A stretch of DNA of 12,243 bases from Erysipelotrichaceae bacterium. GTDB taxonomy: Bacteria > Bacillota_I > Bacilli_A > Erysipelotrichales > Erysipelotrichaceae. The notes under the pieces are model-generated. The model made no database searches and was not told where the DNA came from. It saw nothing but the letters and a program-made list of their open reading frames with translations. This document shows positions 6,986 to 12,243 of the stretch, in pieces. Positions within the stretch are counted from its first letter, which is position 1, and each line of letters begins with the position of its first letter. Both the position numbers and the translations under genes were made by a program. The stretch is taken from contig DOKQ01000113.1 in NCBI GenBank assembly GCA_003510215.1, forward strand, positions 1-12,243. Direction: 5' to 3'.

Positions 6986-7732
6986 TTATTGCTTAACAGC
7001 ATCTACGATTGCTAAAAATGAATCAACTTTTAATGAAGCTCCACCAATCAAAGCCCCGTCGATGTCCGCTTCAGCCATGTATTCAGCGATGTTATCAGGC
7101 TTAACTGAACCACCGTATTGAATACGCACTGCCTCAGCAGCATCTTCACCAAAAAGCACTCTAACTTCGTCTCGCACAATTGCACATGTATTTTGAGCAA
7201 TTTCCTTAGTAGCGTTTTTACCCGTACCAATAGCCCAAACCGGCTCATATGCGATGACTAGTTTTTTCACATCTTCAACAGAAAGACCATCAAGAGTACC
7301 CTTAACTTGAGTACGTACTACAGATTCTGTTTCATTTGCTTCAAACTGAGTCAATGTTTCACCCACGCAGATAATTGGGGTAACATCCGCTGCCAAGCAC
7401 TTCTTTGCTTTTTTGTTTATATCAGTATCTGTTTCATTGAAATACTGACGTCGCTCTGAATGACCCAAGATCACCCAGGAAACTCCCACTTCTTGTAACA
7501 TCGGAAGCGATACTTCACCAGTATATGCTCCACTTTCTTCAAAGTGAACATTTTGCGCCGCAACGAACAATCCATCTGCAGCCAACACACTGTCTTTTAG
7601 CGTAAGAAACGGTGCGCCGATGCCGAAATCTGCATCATTATGCAGTTTGCCTTTAATTCCATCAAAGAAACTAACTGCTTCACTAATGGTTTTGTTCATT
7701 TTCCAGTTTCCTACGATAATTGGTTTTCTCAT
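6986..7732 (-). CDS. tpiA: Triosephosphate isomerase
   Basis: It interconverts dihydroxyacetone phosphate and glyceraldehyde 3-phosphate (EC 5.3.1.1). At 248 residues it has the normal length for this TIM-barrel enzyme. The catalytic residues are all present: N9 and K11 in GNWKMN, H91 in ILGHSERR, and E163 in AYEPVWAIGTGK, whose tail is flexible loop 6. The phosphate-binding segments YGGSV (206-210) and IGGASL (229-234) follow. The start codon overlaps the pgk stop by one base (TAATG), with GGAG eight bases before the ATG inside the pgk end, so translation is coupled to pgk. eno follows after 18 bases. Confidence 0.99.
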   Translation of the reverse strand: MRKPIIVGNWKMNKTISEAVSFFDGIKGKLHNDADFGIGAPFLTLKDSVLAADGLFVAAQNVHFEESGAYTGEVSLPMLQEVGVSWVILGHSERRQYFNETDTDINKKAKKCLAADVTPIICVGETLTQFEANETESVVRTQVKGTLDGLSVEDVKKLVIAYEPVWAIGTGKNATKEIAQNTCAIVRDEVRVLFGEDAAEAVRIQYGGSVKPDNIAEYMAEADIDGALIGGASLKVDSFLAIVDAVKQ

Positions 7733-8931
7733 TATTTTTTCTCCTGAATAATTGCGATTCCCGGTAATGCCTTCCCTTCCATAAATTCCATGGAAGCTCC
7801 ACCACCAGTTGAAATATGGCTAAACTTTTCTTTAAACCCTAACTGAATTGCGGCAGCAGCACTATCTCCACCACCAATCACCGTCATAGCTCCAGGCAAC
7901 TCTGAAATGGCTTTACAGATTTCAAGTGTTCCTTTTGCAAAAGGCTTCATTTCAAATACGCCCATTGGGCCATTCCATACAACAGTTTTAGCGCCTTCAA
8001 GTTCCTTCTTAAACAACTCGATGGACTTAGGACCAATATCCAACCCCATAAAGTCAGCAGGAATCTCTTCGTTGGCAACAACCGCTGTATTTGCATCTTC
8101 CGCAAACGCATCAGCAACGATATGGTCAACAGGAAGGATGAGTTTACCCGCTCCTTTCGCCAAAAATTCTTTAGCTAAGTCAAGACGATCTTCTTCAAGA
8201 AGCGACTTACCGATTTCATTTCCTTGAGCCTTCAAAAATGTGTATGACATCCCGCCACCAATGAGAACTTTGTCCGCAATTTTTAACAAGTTTTCAATCA
8301 CAGCGATTTTATCAGAAACCTTTGCACCACCAAGAATAGCCACGAATGGTTTTTCTGGGTTGTACACGGCTGCCTCAAGCATTTTAACTTCTTTTTCTAC
8401 TAAAAAGCCAAGAGCACTTGGAAGATGCTCAGCGATTCCAACGGTGGAAGCATGAGCACGATGAACGGACCCAAACGCATCCGAAACAAAGTATTCACCA
8501 AGAGATGCCCAGTATTTGGCCAACTCAGGATCATTTTTGCTTTCACCTTTTTCATAACGTGTATTTTGAACAACAACGATTTCACCATCATTCAACGCAT
8601 TGACTGCAGCCTCAAGTTTTTCACCACGAGTTTCATCAACGAATGTAACCTTTGTATTCACAAGTTCAGCTAATCGATCCGCCACAGGAGCCATGTTATT
8701 TTTTGCTTTATCTGCTGCGTTTTTCTCTGGATCCTTGTGATCAACTTTTCCCAAATGGGACATTAAAACAATTCTCGCACCTTGTTCAACTAAATAGTTG
8801 ATGGTTGGAAGTGCTTGTACAATTCGGTTGTCATCTTTGATTTTACCTTCTTTGATAGGAACATTAAAATCAACTCTGACAATGACTTTACTACCTTTGA
8901 CATTAAGATCTTTTACGGTTTGTTTTGCCAT
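7732..8931 (-). CDS. pgk: Phosphoglycerate kinase
   Basis: It transfers phosphate from 1,3-bisphosphoglycerate to ADP, making ATP and 3-phosphoglycerate (EC 2.7.2.3). The 399 residues match the monomeric two-domain bacterial enzyme. The N-domain has RVDFNVPIKEGKIKDDNRI (substrate R36), LMSHLGK (57-62), NTRYEKGE (R125) and DAFGSVHRAHAST (R158). The C-domain has GGAKVSDKI (201-209, nucleotide-binding Lys), VWNGPMGVFE (318-327), GGGDSAAA and HISTGGGASMEF. The common SHLGRP motif reads SHLGKV here. The ATG at 8931 has AGGAGG closely upstream. pgk is the first gene of the unit, behind a strong extended -10 promoter and a cre box. gapA, often placed before pgk in Firmicutes, is absent. Confidence 0.99.
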   Translation of the reverse strand: MAKQTVKDLNVKGSKVIVRVDFNVPIKEGKIKDDNRIVQALPTINYLVEQGARIVLMSHLGKVDHKDPEKNAADKAKNNMAPVADRLAELVNTKVTFVDETRGEKLEAAVNALNDGEIVVVQNTRYEKGESKNDPELAKYWASLGEYFVSDAFGSVHRAHASTVGIAEHLPSALGFLVEKEVKMLEAAVYNPEKPFVAILGGAKVSDKIAVIENLLKIADKVLIGGGMSYTFLKAQGNEIGKSLLEEDRLDLAKEFLAKGAGKLILPVDHIVADAFAEDANTAVVANEEIPADFMGLDIGPKSIELFKKELEGAKTVVWNGPMGVFEMKPFAKGTLEICKAISELPGAMTVIGGGDSAAAAIQLGFKEKFSHISTGGGASMEFMEGKALPGIAIIQEKK

Positions 8932-8956
8932 GCAATTTCCTCCTTAACCACAGTAA

Positions 8957-8985
8957 ATTATATCATTTTATTACATCTGATACAA
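8957..8985 (-). promoter_or_regulatory. Promoter of the pgk-tpiA-eno operon
   Basis: Minus strand: TTGTAT (8980-8985), 17 bases, TATAAT (8957-8962), with TGA in front of the -10 (extended -10). The predicted start is near 8950, leaving a short leader that contains the AGGAGG of pgk. The match is what one expects for a highly expressed glycolytic operon. Confidence 0.85.
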
Positions 8986-9018
8986 CGGTTATCCTCAATA
9001 ATGTGTAGTTTTTCACAA

Positions 9019-9032
9019 ATTAAGCGCTTACA
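9019..9032 (-). promoter_or_regulatory. Catabolite-responsive element (cre, CcpA site) upstream of pgk
   Basis: TGTAAGCGCTTAAT on the minus strand fits the cre consensus TGWAARCGYTWNCW at 13 of 14 positions (A in place of C at position 13), with the central AAGCGCTT palindrome intact. It is centred about 75 bases before the predicted pgk transcription start and just after the glgA hairpin. In Firmicutes, cre boxes upstream of the -35 are known at genes activated by CcpA (for example ackA), so activation of glycolysis by sugar is the more likely reading. Confidence 0.75.
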
Positions 9033-9044
9033 TTTTTTCCACTA

Positions 9045-9068
9045 AAATAGGGCATAATCGCCCTATTT
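9045..9068 (-). terminator. Hairpin at the end of glgA, probable terminator
   Basis: A perfect 9-bp stem, AAATAGGGC (minus strand 9068-9060) paired with GCCCTATTT (9053-9045), has a 6-base loop. Only four T follow in total, so the U-tract is weak. The glgA stop codon (9063-9065) lies inside the 5' arm of the stem. It probably ends the glgCDA transcript, possibly with read-through into pgk. Confidence 0.65.
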
Positions 9069-10499
9069 AAAACACTCCTTATACATTTGATCATATTGGT
9101 TTGCGGAGTTTTCCCAACTCACGTCTTTTTCCATTGCATTAAGTACCAGTTTCTTCCAGCTCTTCTTATCAAGGTAGTAGGTATCTTGCGCTAAACGCAA
9201 AACATGATAGAAGTCATCACTATTAAATTGAGTAAAGGTAAAGCCTGTCCCCTCCAGCGTATGTTTATTGAAAGGTCGAACAGTATCTTTTAATCCACCG
9301 GTTTCCCGCACTAAAGGCAAGGTTCCATAACGCATGGAAATTAATTGAGATATTCCGCAGGGTTCAAACAATGAAGGCATTAAAAACAAATCAGCCCCAG
9401 CATATATACGATGAGCCAACTCTTCATTATACCCTCCATAGAAGACCATACGCCGTTTGTATTTCTCTTCCATATACCTTAATTGATTTTCCATATGATG
9501 TTCACCAGATCCCAAAACGATAAGTTGTAAATCCAAACCCATGACATCTGCCATTTTCTCAACAAGCAGATGGACACCTTTTTGCCAAGTCAAACGCGAA
9601 ACCATCGCTACGAGCAATACATCCTTCGTTTGACGCAATCCAAGTTCTTCCTGAATTGCTAGTTTGTTCTTTGCTTTACCACTTAACTTCTTTGCCGAGA
9701 AAGTTTCTGCCAAATATTTGTCTGTAGCTGGATCCCAATCTTGAACATCAATCCCATTCACAATACCCCACAAATCAAACTGACGGAACTTGAGAACCTC
9801 TTCCATCTTCTCACCATATTGAGGAGTCAGAATTTCCTGAGCATAGGTGTTCGAAACCGTTGTCACTTTATGAGAATAGAGAATCCCTGCTTTCATGAAA
9901 CTAAGGCCATCATGAAAACGAAGTGTTCCATCCTGCATCAGTGAATAAGGTAGGCCCAGGCAGCTATCAAGCATTTCCGACGGGAAATTGCCTTGATACG
10001 CTAAATTATGAATCGTATAAATCTGTTTCATAGCTACATATCGTGAATCTTTGCCATAGAAAATTCGACTTAATACAGGAATCATTCCCGTATGCCAATC
10101 ATGTGAATGAACAATATCCGGGAAATAATCACATTCCTTAAACATGCGTAATACTGCATGAGAGAAGAACGCGAAACGCTCTCCATCATCCGGATAGCCA
10201 TAAAGGCCTTCCCGTTCAAAATATCCTGCATGTTCCACAAAATAATACGTAACATCTTCGGGTTTGTATTCAAAGATGGTTGCAACAGAATCAATACTTC
10301 CTACCTTTATTGTAAAACTGCACTTCTTAATCATCTGATCACGATACTTTTGCGCAATCTTTAAATACATTGGTAAAAACACACTCACTTCATACCCCTT
10401 TTTTAAAAGCGCTTGGGGTAATGAACCAATCACATCCGCTAGACCTCCACTTTTTATAAACGGAAGACCTTCTGATGCTACAAAGGCTATTTTTCTCAT
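9063..10499 (-). CDS. glgA: Glycogen synthase (ADP-glucose-dependent)
   Basis: It adds glucose from ADP-glucose to the growing alpha-1,4-glucan chain (EC 2.4.1.21; glycosyltransferase family 5, GT-B fold). From the ATG at 10499 it has 478 residues, a normal bacterial length. The N-domain contains the ADP-glucose motif KSGGLADV (16-23; Ser replaces the usual Thr), HSHDWHTG (131-138) and YTIHNLAYQG. The C-domain contains SRLTWQKG (R302, K307) and SLFEPCGISQL (catalytic-site E379), followed by YGTLPLVRETGGLKDTV. An in-frame TTG at 10505 would add two residues, but AGGAGG at 10506-10511 touches it, whereas it stands six bases before the ATG, so the ATG is the start. It is the last gene of the glg operon, 16 bases after glgD, with a hairpin over its stop codon. 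Confidence 0.98.
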   Translation of the reverse strand: MRKIAFVASEGLPFIKSGGLADVIGSLPQALLKKGYEVSVFLPMYLKIAQKYRDQMIKKCSFTIKVGSIDSVATIFEYKPEDVTYYFVEHAGYFEREGLYGYPDDGERFAFFSHAVLRMFKECDYFPDIVHSHDWHTGMIPVLSRIFYGKDSRYVAMKQIYTIHNLAYQGNFPSEMLDSCLGLPYSLMQDGTLRFHDGLSFMKAGILYSHKVTTVSNTYAQEILTPQYGEKMEEVLKFRQFDLWGIVNGIDVQDWDPATDKYLAETFSAKKLSGKAKNKLAIQEELGLRQTKDVLLVAMVSRLTWQKGVHLLVEKMADVMGLDLQLIVLGSGEHHMENQLRYMEEKYKRRMVFYGGYNEELAHRIYAGADLFLMPSLFEPCGISQLISMRYGTLPLVRETGGLKDTVRPFNKHTLEGTGFTFTQFNSDDFYHVLRLAQDTYYLDKKSWKKLVLNAMEKDVSWENSANQYDQMYKECFK

Positions 10500-10505
10500 A
10501 CTCAA

Positions 10506-10511
10506 CCTCCT
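10506..10511 (-). promoter_or_regulatory. Ribosome binding site fixing the glgA start
   Basis: AGGAGG on the minus strand, in the glgD-glgA gap, is six bases before ATG 10499 and directly adjacent to TTG 10505. The spacing rules out the TTG. Confidence 0.85.
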
Positions 10512-10515
10512 TGAA

Positions 10516-11631
10516 CTAAATACGATCTCTACGTTTTACATACACAGGCTTATCTGCTGTTCCCTTTAGTTCTCTAACTTCAGTTACGCGAGCATTCTTA
10601 TCCACAATCACTTGTTCCAAATGAATTCCACTACCAACCGTTACACCCGGAAGCAAGATAGAATCAATCACTACAGCTCCTTCTTTTACAGTAACACCAC
10701 GTCCTATCACACTATTAATGATGGTTCCATCAATCTTACATCCATTAGCGACAGATGAGTTGGTAACCAACGCTGTTTTTCCATAGTGTGTTGGCGGAGT
10801 ATCGCTCGTCCGTGTCATTATTGGCCAGTCTTGATCAAATAATTGCTTGCTCACATGATAATCCGTAAGTTCAAGATTGGCTCGTTTGTACTCAGCCAAA
10901 CTATTGATTGGATATACAATGCCACGATGAATATATGCATTCATGTTATATCGATCGATATTGTCACGCAATACATCTTTTAGCCAGAAGAGTGAGCTTG
11001 TCTTCTGAGCCAGATCAATTAACTCTAGAAACAGTTCTTTCTTCATGACATAAGCTTCAAGAGAAATATTCCGATTTTTGTATTTACCTCGATTGGCTTC
11101 AGCCGAAACGATATGTTTATCCTTATCCAATATCAGTGTTTCACATCCGATGAAAGACGTTTTCGCCAGATCTGTAGGTTTAGTAATCACTGTAACATCT
11201 GCCTTGGATCCAATATGATAATTCAAAACATCATTAAAATCAATTGTGTAAACAAGATAACTTGGAGCAATGATAACATATGGCCGGTTCGCCTCTTCTA
11301 TAAACTGAATATTTGATTTAAATGCATTGATATCCGTGTTGTAAATGGGTGATTGAATAGGCTCTTCACCATGCATAATTCTCAGTTTACCATGCTTTGA
11401 ATTGATATTATAATGTCTACCTGTTCCAAGGTGCTCATACACCGAACGAGGTTTATTCTTGACATACACCTGAATATTCGAAATACCCGAATTCGTCATA
11501 TTTGATAAAACAAAGTCAATCAAACGATAACGACCCATAAATGTAAGTGAAGGTATCGGGCGGTAATCAGCTAATCCAGTTACATCAACTGAATTATCTT
11601 CAAAATTAATAATTCCTAATGCATTGCACAT
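10516..11631 (-). CDS. glgD: GlgD, GlgC-like subunit of glucose-1-phosphate adenylyltransferase
   Basis: GlgD is the non-catalytic or weakly catalytic partner of GlgC in Firmicutes ADP-glucose pyrophosphorylase; the GlgC/GlgD hetero-oligomer is more active than GlgC alone. This copy has 371 residues. The N-terminal nucleotidyltransferase-like domain (1 to about 250) keeps YRPIPSLTFMGRYRLIDFVLSN, where GlgC has its K-P-A-x-x-x-G-G-x-Y-R-I-I-D segment. The start MCNALGIINFED lacks the GlgC nucleotide-binding AGGxGxRL loop, and the FEEKP glucose-1-phosphate segment is not seen. The C-terminal part (about 285-355) has hexapeptide repeats of a left-handed beta helix (VANGCKIDGTIINSVIGRGV, then VKEGAVVIDSILLPGVTVG). 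The start is ATG with AGGGGGT upstream, overlapping the end of glgC; the gap to glgC is 12 bases. Confidence 0.96.
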   Translation of the reverse strand: MCNALGIINFEDNSVDVTGLADYRPIPSLTFMGRYRLIDFVLSNMTNSGISNIQVYVKNKPRSVYEHLGTGRHYNINSKHGKLRIMHGEEPIQSPIYNTDINAFKSNIQFIEEANRPYVIIAPSYLVYTIDFNDVLNYHIGSKADVTVITKPTDLAKTSFIGCETLILDKDKHIVSAEANRGKYKNRNISLEAYVMKKELFLELIDLAQKTSSLFWLKDVLRDNIDRYNMNAYIHRGIVYPINSLAEYKRANLELTDYHVSKQLFDQDWPIMTRTSDTPPTHYGKTALVTNSSVANGCKIDGTIINSVIGRGVTVKEGAVVIDSILLPGVTVGSGIHLEQVIVDKNARVTEVRELKGTADKPVYVKRRDRI

Positions 11632-11643
11632 ATATTTTACCCC

Positions 11644-12243
11644 CTATCGATTCTTTGCAATCAGTTCGATGTGCTCACTATCCGCACTGCCGACGACTGC
11701 ATTTTCTGAAATCTCAATATCTGAAGCAATAATAACACGTTCAATACGTGCGTTTTTACCAATCACTGCATTCGGCATGATGACTGAATCTTTTACGACT
11801 GCACCTTCCTCAATAATTACATTGGTAAATAATACTGAATTTTCTACATGACCATTGATTACACTACCCTGATTGACAATGGAACGAACAACACTACCAT
11901 GTTCTTGCACAAAGTGTGGAGGAGCAGCAACGTCTTCAGTATAAATTTTCCAACTTGGATCCATTAAATCAAGTGCATTTGATTCATCAAGTAAATCCAT
12001 GTTCGACTCCCAAAGACTGTCCAGGGTACCGACATCCTTCCAGTAACCTTTAAAACGATAAGCCATCAGCTTTTTCTTTGTCGATAAGAAATCTGGAATA
12101 ATGTTCTTACCAAAGTCATGATCTGATTTATCATCCTTTAAGTCCTGTAGCAATGATTTGCGTAACTGCTTCCAACTGAAGATATAAATCCCCATGGAAG
12201 CTAAATTGCTTTTTGGTTCTTTCGGCTTTTCTTCAAACTCATA
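11644..12243 (-). CDS. glgC: Glucose-1-phosphate adenylyltransferase GlgC, 5' part cut by right window edge
   Basis: It makes ADP-glucose from ATP and glucose-1-phosphate (EC 2.7.7.27), the committed step of glycogen synthesis. The C-terminal 199 residues are visible, out of about 380 in Firmicutes GlgC. The reading frame is open to the window edge and begins YEFEEKPKEPKSNLASMGIY, which contains the glucose-1-phosphate-binding FEEKP lysine and the conserved NLASMGIYIF. Then come DFGKNIIP, the YRFKGYWKDVGTLDSLWESNMDL segment, and PPHFVQ leading into the left-handed beta-helix domain (VVRSIVNQGSVINGHVENSVLF onwards). An ATG at 12195 is an internal Met of NLASMGIY, not a start. The gene is directly upstream of glgD in the glg operon; its start and promoter lie outside the window. 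Confidence 0.97.
   Translation of the reverse strand, partial: YEFEEKPKEPKSNLASMGIYIFSWKQLRKSLLQDLKDDKSDHDFGKNIIPDFLSTKKKLMAYRFKGYWKDVGTLDSLWESNMDLLDESNALDLMDPSWKIYTEDVAAPPHFVQEHGSVVRSIVNQGSVINGHVENSVLFTNVIIEEGAVVKDSVIMPNAVIGKNARIERVIIASDIEISENAVVGSADSEHIELIAKNR

Noticed and set aside
7907..8227. Plus-strand open frame of 106 codons opposite pgk
   Set aside because: It is antisense to conserved pgk motifs, and its Ser/Pro-rich, low-complexity translation is typical of a reverse-strand shadow of a codon-biased gene.
8425..8673. Overlapping plus- and minus-strand open frames inside pgk
   Set aside because: Several frames open together over conserved pgk sequence without start signals; they reflect codon bias, not extra genes.
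10400..10416. AAAAGCGCTTGGGG in glgA, a cre-like sequence
   Set aside because: It keeps the central palindrome but misses the outer consensus bases (A for G at position 2, G for C at position 13), and it lies inside coding sequence.
10503..10505. TTG as an alternative glgA start
   Set aside because: The Shine-Dalgarno sequence is immediately adjacent to it with no spacer, whereas the ATG at 10499 has a six-base spacer.
12193..12195. ATG as the start of a short 183-residue protein
   Set aside because: The frame continues upstream to the window edge with conserved GlgC residues (FEEKP, NLASMGIY), so this is an internal methionine.
1..12243. CRISPR arrays, tRNA/rRNA genes, IS elements, att sites, phage genes
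   Set aside because: I saw no regularly spaced repeats, no cloverleaf or rRNA-like sequence, no transposase or integrase reading frame and no terminal repeats; nearly all of the window is accounted for by the minus-strand genes.

Overview
This window comes from a moderately low-GC Gram-positive bacterium (Bacillota/Firmicutes). The support is the secG-rnr pair, the pgk-tpiA-eno cluster, a glgC-glgD-glgA glycogen set (GlgD is essentially a Firmicutes protein), strong AGGAGG ribosome binding sites, a TTGnnn-17-TATAAT promoter with an extended -10, and a near-consensus CcpA (cre) box. An Erysipelotrichales-like lineage is a guess; class cannot be fixed from this sequence alone. Every gene I can support lies on the minus strand, so transcription runs from the right edge to the left edge. 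No gene-free stretch exceeds about 150 bases. I saw no RNA gene, insertion sequence, CRISPR array or phage gene.

From right to left (transcription order): (1) a glycogen synthesis operon with the 3' part of glgC (cut by the right edge), then glgD and glgA, tightly spaced and ending in a hairpin that contains the glgA stop codon. (2) A 131-base control region with a cre box and a strong promoter, followed by pgk, tpiA and eno. This is a lower-glycolysis operon with a 1-base pgk/tpiA overlap and an 18-base tpiA/eno gap, closed by a strong symmetric hairpin. gapA and phosphoglycerate mutase are not in it. (3) A three-gene accessory block: an MFS exporter, an overlapping gene for a large ArsR-type regulator with an uncharacterised N-terminal domain, and an EamA/DMT transporter. 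A palindromic operator candidate lies in front of the MFS gene, and an 11/12-base copy of one flank recurs in front of the EamA gene. (4) secG with its own promoter, then a short hairpin with a T-run overlapping the secG stop codon, then rnr (RNase R), cut by the left edge.

Functionally, the glg genes make ADP-glucose and polymerise it into glycogen, while pgk-tpiA-eno carry carbon through lower glycolysis. The cre box lies between the two units and would tie the glycolytic unit to carbon state. The MFS/ArsR/EamA block looks like a self-regulated efflux cassette inserted between eno and secG-rnr, which lie close together in some Firmicutes. Most of the window is housekeeping. The part least explained by known biology is the MFS/ArsR/EamA block and its operator sequences.
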